A DNA stretch of 64,000 nucleotides from Caballeronia calidae (GTDB lineage: Bacteria > Pseudomonadota > Gammaproteobacteria > Burkholderiales > Burkholderiaceae). Below the pieces are notes generated by a model, which saw only the letters and a program-made list of their open reading frames with translations, had not been told where the DNA came from and did not search any database. The DNA is taken from assembly GCF_900044055.2 (NCBI RefSeq), contig NZ_FCOX02000032.1:38578-102577 (forward strand), read 5' to 3'. Made by a program: the position numbers and the translations under genes. Shown one piece after another: positions 1-7,878 of this stretch. Position 1 is the first letter of the stretch; the number at the start of each line of letters is the position of its first letter.

Positions 1-508
1 CCGAAGGCGCGACGATATCGACGCCGGCTTCAGCCTGCGTGCGCGCCTGCTCGACGAGGATCTCGCTGGTTTCGTCGTTCTTCACGTAGCCTTCTTCGTC
101 GAGCACGCCGTCCTGGCCGTGGCTCGTGTACGGATCCAGCGCGACGTCGGTCAGCACGCCGAGCATCGGGAAGTTCTTCTTCAACTCGCGCACGGCGCGC
201 GGAATCAGACCTTCGGGATTCGTGGCCTCGCGCCCATCGGGCGTCTTGAGCGATGGCTCGATCGCCGGAAACAGCGAAATGACCGGCACGCCCAGTTCGA
301 CGCACTGCTCGGCGACGTTCATCAGCAGGTCGACGGAGGTGCGCTCGACGCCGGGCATCGACGGCACGGCTTGCCGCGCATTCGTCCCTTCGACGATGAA
401 CACCGGATAAATGAGGTCGTTCGTGGTGAGGAGGTTTTCGCGCATCAGACGGCGCGAGAAGTCATCGCGGCGCATGCGGCGCGGACGATGGTGTGGATAG
501 AAGCTCAT
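1..508 (-). CDS. hemB: Delta-aminolevulinic acid dehydratase (porphobilinogen synthase), N-terminal part
   Basis: The first 169 codons are present and the gene runs off the left edge. HemB condenses two 5-aminolevulinate molecules to porphobilinogen in cytosolic tetrapyrrole synthesis. The translation starts MSFYPHHRPRRMRRDDFSRR and contains the family stretches NDLIYPVFIVEG and DVALDPYTSHGQDG, then GYVKNDETSEILVEQA and IVAPS just before the edge. The catalytic lysines and the zinc cysteines lie beyond the window. It has the same orientation as engB, 255 bp away, and a candidate plus-strand small RNA occupies that gap. Identity is secure; only the C-terminal half is unseen. Confidence 0.95.
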   Translation of the reverse strand, partial: MSFYPHHRPRRMRRDDFSRRLMRENLLTTNDLIYPVFIVEGTNARQAVPSMPGVERTSVDLLMNVAEQCVELGVPVISLFPAIEPSLKTPDGREATNPEGLIPRAVRELKKNFPMLGVLTDVALDPYTSHGQDGVLDEEGYVKNDETSEILVEQARTQAEAGVDIVAPS

Positions 509-598
509 ATTTCGACTCGAATGGGTGATCTTCAGGGGAGGTCGAAAACGTGTCGCAGAACGCGCGTAAATCCTTGCCGAACAAGGACTTGGCCGCGT

Positions 599-629
599 CT
601 GAAACCGTTTTGAGACAATGGTATATCAT
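599..629 (+). promoter_or_regulatory. Candidate promoter for a plus-strand small RNA
   Basis: CTGAAA at 599-604 is followed after 17 bp by TATATC at 622-627; TATCAT at 624-629 is an alternative -10. The segment 620-632 is an inverted repeat (GGTAT-atc-ATACC), so it could also serve hemB on the minus strand. It is offered because a stem-loop and a Rho-independent terminator follow with no reading frame between. The -35 match is poor. Confidence 0.3.
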
Positions 630-633
630 ACCG

Positions 634-740
634 ATCGAGCGAGGCGCTTGCCGCCGGACTCCCCGCTTCTCCTCCCTGAGCGGGTGCCTGTCGAACTTCG
701 ATTAGGCTATTAACCCGCCGTCATTCGGCGGGTTTTTTTA
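634..740 (+). ncRNA. Candidate small RNA with an anti-Shine-Dalgarno loop
   Basis: About 105 nt between hemB and engB, antisense in orientation to both. It has a hairpin at 662-684 (CCCGCT/AGCGGG stem) with an 11-nt loop, TCTCCTCCCTG, complementary to GGAGGAGA-type ribosome binding sites. A strong hairpin with a T-tract on the plus strand follows at 712-740. No plus-strand gene lies upstream that would need this terminator. Trans-acting sRNAs with CU-rich loops that pair with ribosome binding sites are well known in proteobacteria. Transcription itself is inferred. Confidence 0.4.
712..740 (+). terminator. Rho-independent terminator
   Basis: Stem AACCCGCCG/CGGCGGGTT with loop TCATT, followed by TTTTT on the plus strand. 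Read on the minus strand it has no T-tract, so it fits a plus-strand transcript better than termination of engB, although it sits downstream of engB. Confidence 0.7.
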
Positions 741-763
741 TGCCCGAGCGTGCGTGAGACGGC

Positions 764-1426
764 TCACTCGGCTGTGCCTTCCGACGCGTTCTCGCCGGCT
801 TCTTCGGGCATCAGCCAGCTTTCGCACTGTTCGTGTGCTTCATCGAGACCCGTGCGCTTGAGCGCGGAGAAGAGCTGCACGGTCAGTTCGCCGCGATAAC
901 CGGCGTCCTTGTATTCCGCGAAGGATTTCTTCGTCGCGCGCAGGGCGTTGGTCATCTCCTGTCGCGTCAGTTTGTCGCACTTGGTGAGCAGCGCGTGAAT
1001 CGGTTTTCCGGTCGGCGCGAACCAGTCGATCATGATGCGATCCAGGTCCGTGAGCGGGCGGCGCGAATCCATCATCAGGATCATGCCGCACAGTTGCGCG
1101 CGGCTTTGCAGATAGGTGGAAAGCAGCCGCTGCCAATGCTCCTTCGCGGCACCCGGGACTTCGGCGTAACCGTAGCCCGGAAGATCGACGAGATAACCGA
1201 CCGGCGCGTCTTTCGGCCCGACCGAGAAGTAGTTGATGTGCTGCGTGCGTCCAGGCGTCTTGCTCGCGAACGCGAGCCGCTTCTGATTGCACAGGATGTT
1301 GATCGCCGTCGACTTACCCGCGTTCGAGCGCCCCGCGAATGCGATTTCCGGCTGCGGCGTAGGCGGCAGATCGCGCAGATGATTGACGGTGGTGAAGAAA
1401 CGGGATTGGTGAAGCAGAAATGACAT
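764..1426 (-). CDS. engB: Ribosome biogenesis GTP-binding protein EngB (YihA/YsxC)
   Basis: A small TRAFAC-class GTPase needed for large ribosomal subunit assembly. The 220-residue product has the P-loop GRSNAGKS at residues 32-39, a switch I region with KTPGRTQHIN, the G3 motif DLPGYG near 81-86 and the G4 motif TKCD, in family order. Start: the frame is open upstream for 46 codons, but MSFLLHQ is where EngB proteins begin, so 1426 is preferred over 1564. It is divergent from the cytochrome c4 gene. The C-terminal tail (EEAGENASEGTAE) is acidic and low in complexity. Confidence 0.95.
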   Translation of the reverse strand: MSFLLHQSRFFTTVNHLRDLPPTPQPEIAFAGRSNAGKSTAINILCNQKRLAFASKTPGRTQHINYFSVGPKDAPVGYLVDLPGYGYAEVPGAAKEHWQRLLSTYLQSRAQLCGMILMMDSRRPLTDLDRIMIDWFAPTGKPIHALLTKCDKLTRQEMTNALRATKKSFAEYKDAGYRGELTVQLFSALKRTGLDEAHEQCESWLMPEEAGENASEGTAE

Positions 1427-1729
1427 TGGCGGACCCAATCGAATGAGCGGTGAATACCAGAAGCCTTGAGAACCCGGCGAATACTGGGCATGCCCCGACT
1501 GGCGTCTTTGCGTGTAGCGGGTTATTGTACAATACGACGGATTTTTAAAGATCAGCGCGGGCACGCAAGACCCAAGCCGCAGGCGGCACCCATAGAGGAG
1601 CGAGACAGTTTTTGGGGCACTTTTTGAGCCTCTTCGTTCAGCGAGTTCGGGTATCTTGCGGCGATGATCGGTCGCCGTCGTTTTTTGCAGAACCTCACAT
1701 TCTCACAAGACGAAAAACAGGGTACGCGA
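1427..1729. other. Divergent intergenic region between engB and cytochrome c4
   Basis: About 300 bp with no convincing gene. It should hold promoters for both flanking genes. The palindrome ATTGTACAAT at 1523-1532 gives TACAAT-like -10 boxes in both directions, but I cannot pair either with a good -35. Reading frames extending into this region from both sides lack family similarity. Confidence 0.4.
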
Positions 1730-2404
1730 ATGAACCGACTGTACAGGTCTCTGGTGGTGATTCGGGCAGCGGCGGCTTTCGGTGCAGGTTTGAGTGGATT
1801 AGCGGTATCGGCGTCAGTGAATGCGGCGGAGCCCGCGCAACCGGCGAAGCCGGATGCGGCGAGAGGCCAGGCCATCGCGACCCAGGTGTGCGCGGCGTGT
1901 CACGCGGCCGACGGCAACAGCGCCGGCGCGGCGTTTCCGAAGCTCGCCGGCCAGCACGCGGAATACATCGTCAAGCAGTTGAAGGATTACAAGACGCAGC
2001 CGGGCGCAAAGGCGCCGGCGCGCAACAACCCGATCATGGCGGGCATCGCGGGCGCGCTGTCGGAGCAGGACATGGTGAACGTCGCGGCGTATTTCGCGTC
2101 GCAGAAGGCCAAGCCCAACTACGCGCGCGACAAGAACGACGTCGCGCTGGGTCAGAAGATCTACCGCGGCGGGATCGCGGACAAGGGCGTGCCGGCGTGC
2201 GCGGCCTGCCACGGTGCGACGGGCATGGGCATCCCGGTGCAGTATCCGCGGCTGTCGTGGCAGTGGGGCGATTACACCGTTGCGCAGTTGAACGCCTTCG
2301 CATCGGGGCAACGCGGCAACAGCGAGCCTATGCATCAGATTTCCTCGCGCCTGAATGAAGCGGAGATGAAGGCGGTTGCCGACTACATCGCCGGTTTGCA
2401 TTAA
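1730..2404 (+). CDS. Periplasmic dihaem cytochrome c4
   Basis: A class I dihaem cytochrome that carries electrons in the periplasm, typically from the bc1 complex to terminal oxidases. The 224-residue product has a signal peptide ending near VNAAE (residue 33) and two similar domains, each with a CAACH haem site (residues 54-58 and 157-161). The candidate axial methionines are in NPIMAG (about 103) and EPMHQ (about 201). Its length matches the family. The start at 1730 gives a proper signal peptide; an upstream in-frame ATG at 1664 would add a non-secretory arginine-rich extension. ResB/CcsB, which attach the haem, are encoded just downstream. Confidence 0.92.
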   Translation: MNRLYRSLVVIRAAAAFGAGLSGLAVSASVNAAEPAQPAKPDAARGQAIATQVCAACHAADGNSAGAAFPKLAGQHAEYIVKQLKDYKTQPGAKAPARNNPIMAGIAGALSEQDMVNVAAYFASQKAKPNYARDKNDVALGQKIYRGGIADKGVPACAACHGATGMGIPVQYPRLSWQWGDYTVAQLNAFASGQRGNSEPMHQISSRLNEAEMKAVADYIAGLH

Positions 2405-2506
2405 ACGCAGCAGTCAGCGTCCAGCGGTTCCCAACATCAAAAAGGGAATCGCCCATACTACGAAGCCGGTCCCGGGAAGATCCGAGAAGACCGGCGCGAA
2501 AACAAG

Positions 2507-2557
2507 AAAAGGGTGGGACGTCGGTCGATGAGACCGCCAGCGTCTCCACCCTTTTTT
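2507..2557 (+). terminator. Rho-independent terminator after cytochrome c4
   Basis: AAAAGGGTGG-GACG pairs with CGTC-T-CCACCCTTTT, with one bulge, and the run ends in six T. It separates cytochrome c4 from resB. Confidence 0.75.
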
Positions 2558-2577
2558 GCTGTCCAGTCGGAGTTTGA

Positions 2578-4809
2578 ATGAGCGTCACCACATCGGGTAT
2601 GCAGTCGAAGTCGGGCCGCCGGGCCTTCAGGCATTTCGTCGAGCTGGTCAGTTCGATGCGCTTCGCCATTGCGTTGCTGGTCGTTCTGGCGATCGCGAGC
2701 ATCATCGGCACGGTGCTCACGCAGGACGATCCGTATCCCAACTACGTCAATCAGTTCGGCCCGTTCTGGGCAGACATCTTCCGTGGCCTCAGCATCTACA
2801 CCGTGTACAGCGCATGGTGGTTCATGCTGATCCTGATCTTCCTCGTGATCTCGGTGTCGCTGTGCGTCATCCGCAACAGCCCGAAGATGATCGCGGACAT
2901 CAAGAGCTGGAAGGATCGCGTGCATGAAGGCGGTCTGCGCGCGTTTCATCACAAGGGCGAATTCACGGTTGCGGCGAACCGCGTGCAAACCGCGACGACC
3001 CTCGAGCGCGTGGCCGCGAAGATGGGTTATCGCACCGTCACGCGTCAGACGGACAACGGCGCGACGCTCATCGCGGGCAAGCGCGGCGCGATGACCAAGA
3101 TCGGCTATATCTCGGCGCACGTGGCGATCGTGGTGATCTGCATCGGCGGGCTGCTGGACAGCAATCTGCCCATCAAATTGCAGATGTGGATGTTCAACAA
3201 GACGCCGATCAACAGTAACGCCGTCATCAACGACATTCCCGCCGAGCATCGTCTGTCGACGTCGAATCCCACATTTCGCGGCTACGCGTGGGTGCCCGAG
3301 GGCCAGTTCGTCGGCACGGCGATCCTGAACCAGCAGGACGGCTCGATCATCCAGGATCTGCCGTTCTCGATTCAGCTGAACAAGTTCATCGTCGACTACT
3401 ACTCGACCGGCATGCCGAAGCTCTTCGCGAGCGATATCGTGGTGATCGATCACAAGACGGGCAAGCGCATTCCGGCGCGCGTCGAGGTGAACAAGCCGTT
3501 CACCTACGACGGCGTCTCGATCTATCAATCGAGTTTCCAGGACGGCGGCTCGAAGCTCGAAATGACCGCCTGGCCGATGACCGGCGGCAGCGCCAAAACC
3601 GCGCCCTTCAACGGCACGATCGGCGGCACGGCGCCCATCGGCACGCAGTTCACGGGCGCGCAGGGCGAAACCGTCGAGTTCACCGATTTCCGCGCGATCA
3701 ACGTCGAGAACATGACCGATGGCAGCGGCGCGCCGGACGCGCGCGGTGTCGGCAAGAAGGAAACGCTGCGCGATGCGTTCGACGAGCGCCTCGGCTCCGG
3801 CGCGAAAACATCGAAGCCGACCGATCTGCGCAACGTCGGGCCGTCGGTGCAATACAAGGTGCGCGGCACGGATGGCCAGGCGCGCGAGTACAGCAACTAC
3901 ATGCTGCCGGTGGATGTGAGCGGCCAGCGCATGTTTCTCGCGGGCATGCGCGTGAGCCCGAACGATCCGTTCCGCTATCTGCGCATTCCCGCCGACGAGC
4001 AGAGCACCGTCAAGCAATGGATGGACTTGCGCGCGGCGCTCGCCACGCCCGCGACGCGCGCCGAAGCGGCGCACCGTTTCGCGCTGCGCTCGGTGCCGCA
4101 GGAAAACGGCGAGCTGCAGAAGCATCTGGAGGAAAGTGCGATCCGCGTGTTGAACCTCTTCGCGGGCGCGGACGAAACGGGCAAGACGAGCACGAATCCT
4201 CAGATGATTGGCGGTTTCCAGAGCATCGCGATGTTCATCGACAAATCGGTGCCGAAGGGCGAGCAGGAAAAAGCCGCCGGCCTGCTGATGCGCATGCTCG
4301 AAGGCGCGATGTGGGACGTATGGCAGATTTCCCGAGAGCAAAATGGCCTGCCCGACGCTAAAGTGGATGAAAAGAACTCCGCGTTCGTGCAGTCGTCCAT
4401 CAACGCGCTTTCCGACAGCTTTCTGTACGGTTCGCCCGTCTTCCTGCAACTGGACAACTTCAAGCAGGTGCAAGCTTCGGTATTCCAGTTGACGCGCGCG
4501 CCGGGTAAAAATCTGGTGTATCTTGGCAGCCTTCTGCTGGTGGTCGGCATTTTCGCGATGTTCTACGTGCGCGAACGCCGGCTCTGGTTCTGGCTCAAAG
4601 ATACAGGGCAGGGCGGCGCGAGCGTGCTGATGGCGATGTCCACGGCGCGCCGCACGTTCGATTTCGAGAAGGAATTCGTGCGCACGCGCGCGCAGATCGC
4701 GGCGGCGCTCGGCGTGAAGCCGGCGGGCCCGGCCGATCCGTCCCCGGCATCCGGTGCGCCCCGGCACTCGCAATCCGAGACCCCGAGCTCGGAAGTTTCA
4801 ACACGGTAA
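2578..4809 (+). CDS. resB: Cytochrome c biogenesis protein ResB (system II)
   Basis: ResB (also Ccs1) works with CcsA/CcsB to move haem to the periplasm and attach it to apocytochromes c. The 743-residue product has membrane segments at about 28-50, 80-100 and 175-195, a long periplasmic domain, and a last membrane segment near 640-660 (NLVYLGSLLLVVGIF). The C-terminal tail is cytosolic and rich in Pro, Ala and Ser. Family motifs include LIAGKRGAMTKIGYISAH and FTYDGVSIYQSSFQDGGS. It is 4 bp from the ccsB start. The long minus-strand frame opposite is a high-GC shadow. Confidence 0.93.
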   Translation: MSVTTSGMQSKSGRRAFRHFVELVSSMRFAIALLVVLAIASIIGTVLTQDDPYPNYVNQFGPFWADIFRGLSIYTVYSAWWFMLILIFLVISVSLCVIRNSPKMIADIKSWKDRVHEGGLRAFHHKGEFTVAANRVQTATTLERVAAKMGYRTVTRQTDNGATLIAGKRGAMTKIGYISAHVAIVVICIGGLLDSNLPIKLQMWMFNKTPINSNAVINDIPAEHRLSTSNPTFRGYAWVPEGQFVGTAILNQQDGSIIQDLPFSIQLNKFIVDYYSTGMPKLFASDIVVIDHKTGKRIPARVEVNKPFTYDGVSIYQSSFQDGGSKLEMTAWPMTGGSAKTAPFNGTIGGTAPIGTQFTGAQGETVEFTDFRAINVENMTDGSGAPDARGVGKKETLRDAFDERLGSGAKTSKPTDLRNVGPSVQYKVRGTDGQAREYSNYMLPVDVSGQRMFLAGMRVSPNDPFRYLRIPADEQSTVKQWMDLRAALATPATRAEAAHRFALRSVPQENGELQKHLEESAIRVLNLFAGADETGKTSTNPQMIGGFQSIAMFIDKSVPKGEQEKAAGLLMRMLEGAMWDVWQISREQNGLPDAKVDEKNSAFVQSSINALSDSFLYGSPVFLQLDNFKQVQASVFQLTRAPGKNLVYLGSLLLVVGIFAMFYVRERRLWFWLKDTGQGGASVLMAMSTARRTFDFEKEFVRTRAQIAAALGVKPAGPADPSPASGAPRHSQSETPSSEVSTR

Positions 4810-4813
4810 GATC

Positions 4814-6016
4814 ATGGACCTCACACAATCCTCCCCCCGCGCAACCGTTCAGACGGAGCGTCCGGCATCGGATCTTCCCGATGTCGCCGTGTTCGACGAT
4901 CGTCCTTTCTTGCGCCGGCTCGGCGTCATCGACTGGCTGTTCGCGCTCGCGATGGTCGCCGGCGCCGGCTTCGCGCTGAACCGCTATCACGCGTACATGG
5001 ACGTGTACGACACGGCCGTGCTGGTCGGCGCGGTGCCCACGTTCGTCGTGCTCGGCTGGCGCTGGAAGCCCGTGCGCCTTTTGATCGCGCTGATCGCGGT
5101 GCTGGCGCTGTCGTCGATCCAGTTGTATCAGCACGATCTCGCACGCGCCGAGACCAATTTCTTCCTCAAGTATTTCCTGTCGAGCCAGTCCGCGATTTTG
5201 TGGATGAGCGCGCTTTTCATCCTCGCGACGCTCTTCTACTGGATCGGTCTCGTGACGCGCTCGCAGACAGGCGGCGCGATCGGCTCGCGCATGACGTGGG
5301 TCGCGGTGCTGATGGGCTTCACCGGCCTGATGGTGCGCTGGTACGAGTCGTACATGATCGGCTCGGACGTCGGCCATATTCCGATCTCGAATCTGTATGA
5401 AGTGTTCGTGCTGTTCTGCCTGATCACGGCACTGTTCTATCTCTACTACGAGCAGCATTACTCGACGCGGCAAATGGGCGCGTTCGTGCTGCTCGTGATC
5501 AGCGCGGCGGTCGGGTTCCTGATGTGGTATTCGATCGCCCGCGATGCACAGCAGATTCAACCGCTCGTGCCCGCGCTGCAAAGCTGGTGGATGAAGATCC
5601 ACGTGCCGGCGAACTTCATCGGTTACGGCAGCTTCGCGCTCTCCGCGATGGTCTCTGTCGCGTATCTCGCGAAACAGCGCGGTTTCATGGCGGACCGTCT
5701 GCCGTCGCTCGAAGTGCTCGACGACGTGATGTACAAGTCGATCGCCGTCGGCTTCGCGTTCTTCACCATCGCGACGATTCTCGGCGCGCTGTGGGCCGCG
5801 GAAGCGTGGGGCGGCTACTGGAGCTGGGACCCGAAGGAAACGTGGGCGCTGATCGTGTGGCTGAACTACGCGGCGTGGCTGCACATGCGCCTGATGAAAG
5901 GTCTGCGCGGCGCGGCGGCGGCGTGGTGGGCGCTCACGGGCCTGATCGTGACGACTTTCGCGTTCCTCGGCGTCAACATGTTCCTGTCGGGCTTGCATAG
6001 TTACGGCAAGCTCTGA
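4814..6016 (+). CDS. ccsB: Cytochrome c biogenesis protein CcsB/ResC (haem-handling)
   Basis: The partner of ResB in system II cytochrome c maturation and a multi-span inner membrane protein. The 400-residue product carries the tryptophan-rich WWD signature (WGGYWSWDPKETWAL) near residues 335-350, plus flanking histidines of the haem-handling type. The start at 4814 (MDLTQ) follows the resB stop by 4 bp; an in-frame ATG at 4754 would overlap resB by 56 bp. Together with ResB it serves cytochromes c4 and c1, both encoded in this window. Confidence 0.93.
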   Translation: MDLTQSSPRATVQTERPASDLPDVAVFDDRPFLRRLGVIDWLFALAMVAGAGFALNRYHAYMDVYDTAVLVGAVPTFVVLGWRWKPVRLLIALIAVLALSSIQLYQHDLARAETNFFLKYFLSSQSAILWMSALFILATLFYWIGLVTRSQTGGAIGSRMTWVAVLMGFTGLMVRWYESYMIGSDVGHIPISNLYEVFVLFCLITALFYLYYEQHYSTRQMGAFVLLVISAAVGFLMWYSIARDAQQIQPLVPALQSWWMKIHVPANFIGYGSFALSAMVSVAYLAKQRGFMADRLPSLEVLDDVMYKSIAVGFAFFTIATILGALWAAEAWGGYWSWDPKETWALIVWLNYAAWLHMRLMKGLRGAAAAWWALTGLIVTTFAFLGVNMFLSGLHSYGKL

Positions 6017-6040
6017 TCGGGCCGCATCGATTCAGAAAAA

Positions 6041-6072
6041 AACCGCCATGCGCCCCGCTGGCGGTTTTTTTT
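6041..6072 (+). terminator. Rho-independent terminator after resB-ccsB
   Basis: AACCGCCA and TGGCGGTT form the stem, followed by TTTTTT. It ends the cytochrome c biogenesis operon before msrP. Confidence 0.8.
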
Positions 6073-6167
6073 CGCTTTGCGGTGGAATACTGGCATCCAT
6101 ACTGCTGTTTTCGACCGTATCGGCATAGAGCCGCGACGCGTCCGGCGTCGCAATGAAAGGAACGGAA

Positions 6168-7157
6168 ATGTGGATCGGAAGAAACCGTCATCTTTACGGT
6201 GGCGATATCGCAAGTCACGAGATCACGCCGCGCGACGTGTTCGAGAACCGTCGCCGCGCGCTCCGCTCGATCGGCGCATTCGCTGCGACCGGGCTCGCGG
6301 GCGCGAGCGGCCTCGCCCATGCAACGCTGACCTCGCCCGATGCGAAAGGCCAGAAGCTCGCCGCGACGACGAACGCCAGATTCGTCGCGCTCGACAAGCC
6401 GACGCCGCTCAAGGACATCACGTCCTACAACAACTTCTACGAGTTCGGCACCGACAAGGGCGATCCCGCCGAACACGCAGGCACGCTGCGCCCTCGGCCG
6501 TGGAAAGTGTCGGTCGAAGGCGCGATCAAAAACCCGAAGGTCTATGACATCGACGATATCCTGAAGCTCGCGCCGCTCGAAGAACGCGTGTACCGGCTGC
6601 GCTGCGTCGAAGGCTGGTCGATGGTGATTCCGTGGATCGGCGTGTCGCTTTCCGAGCTGATCAAGCGCGCCGAACCGCAAGGCAACGCGAAGTACGTGCA
6701 GTTCATCACGCTCGCCGATCCGTCGCAAATGCCCGGTCTCTCGACGCCGATCCTCGAATGGCCATACTCCGAAGGCCTGCGCATGGACGAGGCGATGAAT
6801 CCGCTCACGCTACTGACCGTCGGCCTGTACGGCGAAGTGCTGCCGAACCAGAACGGCGCGCCGGTGCGCGTCGTGGTGCCGTGGAAGTACGGCTTCAAGA
6901 GCGCGAAATCGCTCGTGAAGATCCGCTTCGTCGAAAAGCAGCCGCCGACGAGCTGGAACCTCTACGCGCCGAACGAATACGGCTTCTATTCGAACGTGAA
7001 CCCGAACGTCGATCATCCGCGCTGGAGTCAGGCGACGGAGCGGCGTATCGGTGAGGACGGTTTCTTCCAGCCGAAGCGCAAGACGCTCATGTTCAACGGC
7101 TACGGCGATCAGGTCGCGTCGCTGTATCAGGGCATGGACCTGAAGAAGAATTTCTGA
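6168..7157 (+). CDS. msrP: Protein-methionine-sulfoxide reductase catalytic subunit MsrP (YedY)
   Basis: A periplasmic molybdopterin enzyme that reduces methionine sulfoxide in oxidised envelope proteins, receiving electrons from MsrQ. The 329-residue product has an N-terminal twin-arginine-like region (ENRRRALRSIGAF, about 26-38) before a hydrophobic stretch ending in GLAHA. The molybdenum-ligating cysteine is in RLRCVEGWS (C146). Start: ATG at 6168 lies 7 bp after AAAGGAA; the in-frame ATG at 6153 has no such site. The Tat motif is weaker than consensus because RRRALR lacks the usual F/L after the arginines. msrQ follows after 3 bp. Confidence 0.93.
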   Translation: MWIGRNRHLYGGDIASHEITPRDVFENRRRALRSIGAFAATGLAGASGLAHATLTSPDAKGQKLAATTNARFVALDKPTPLKDITSYNNFYEFGTDKGDPAEHAGTLRPRPWKVSVEGAIKNPKVYDIDDILKLAPLEERVYRLRCVEGWSMVIPWIGVSLSELIKRAEPQGNAKYVQFITLADPSQMPGLSTPILEWPYSEGLRMDEAMNPLTLLTVGLYGEVLPNQNGAPVRVVVPWKYGFKSAKSLVKIRFVEKQPPTSWNLYAPNEYGFYSNVNPNVDHPRWSQATERRIGEDGFFQPKRKTLMFNGYGDQVASLYQGMDLKKNF

Positions 7158-7160
7158 GCG

Positions 7161-7832
7161 ATGCCGTCTGCTTCCCAAATCAAAGGAACGCGCGCGACGG
7201 TCAGCGTTCAGTCGGGGCCGCGCTGGGTCGTGCCGGCGAAGGTGGCCGTGTTCGTCCTGATGCTGTATCCGCTCGCGCGCCTCATCGTGCTCGGCATGAC
7301 CGGCGTGAACGGTGGCCTGAGCGCGAATCCGATCGAGTTCATCACGCGCTCGACCGGCCGCTGGACGCTCGTCTATCTGTGCATCACGCTGGCGATCACG
7401 CCGGTGCGTCGCATGACCGGCATCACGGCGCTCGCGCGCTTTCGGCGGATGATCGGCCTGTACGCGTTCTTCTTCGCCGTGCTGCACTTCACTACCTACA
7501 TCTGGTTCGACAAATGGTTCGATGTCGCGGAGATGCTGAAGGACATCGGCAAGCGGCCGTTCATCACGGTGGGTTTCGCGGCGTTCGTGCTGCTGATTCC
7601 GCTCGCCGTGACGTCGCCGAAAGCGATGGTGCGCAAGCTCGGCCGCCGCTGGCAGACCTTGCATCGCGCGATCTACCTGATCGCCGCGCTCGCGATCCTG
7701 CATTTCTGGTGGATGAAGGCGGGCAAGCACGACTTCGAGCAGCCAAAGATTTACGGCGCGATCGTGATCGCGTTGCTCGGCTGGCGCGTGATCGCGTGGT
7801 GTCGAACGCGCGCGGCACGGCGACGCGCATAA
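7161..7832 (+). CDS. msrQ: Protein-methionine-sulfoxide reductase haem-binding subunit MsrQ (YedZ)
   Basis: An inner membrane b-type haem protein that passes electrons from the respiratory chain or a flavin reductase to MsrP. The 223-residue product has about five or six membrane segments. Histidines in the family positions are seen in FFFAVLHFTTYIW, WQTLHRAIYL and LAILHFWWMK. It starts 3 bp after the msrP stop, so the two are co-translated. The C-terminus is arginine-rich (CRTRAARRRA). Confidence 0.92.
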   Translation: MPSASQIKGTRATVSVQSGPRWVVPAKVAVFVLMLYPLARLIVLGMTGVNGGLSANPIEFITRSTGRWTLVYLCITLAITPVRRMTGITALARFRRMIGLYAFFFAVLHFTTYIWFDKWFDVAEMLKDIGKRPFITVGFAAFVLLIPLAVTSPKAMVRKLGRRWQTLHRAIYLIAALAILHFWWMKAGKHDFEQPKIYGAIVIALLGWRVIAWCRTRAARRRA

Positions 7833-7836
7833 AAAA

Positions 7837-7860
7837 AGCGATGCCTCGGCATCGCTTTTC
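7837..7860. terminator. Bidirectional terminator between msrQ and lysA
   Basis: AGCGATGCC and GGCATCGCT form a tight hairpin, with an A-run on its left (a T-run for minus transcripts) and TTTTC on its right. It suits both converging genes. Confidence 0.75.
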
Positions 7861-7878
7861 TATGGAAGCGCTTGCGCT

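Noticed and set aside
119..613. A 164-codon plus-strand frame opposite hemB
   Set aside because: It is the antisense of hemB, whose minus-strand product matches porphobilinogen synthase throughout.
2458..4773. A 771-codon minus-strand frame opposite resB
   Set aside because: Same reason: Arg/His/Ala-rich antisense translation over a complete, well-matched ResB gene.
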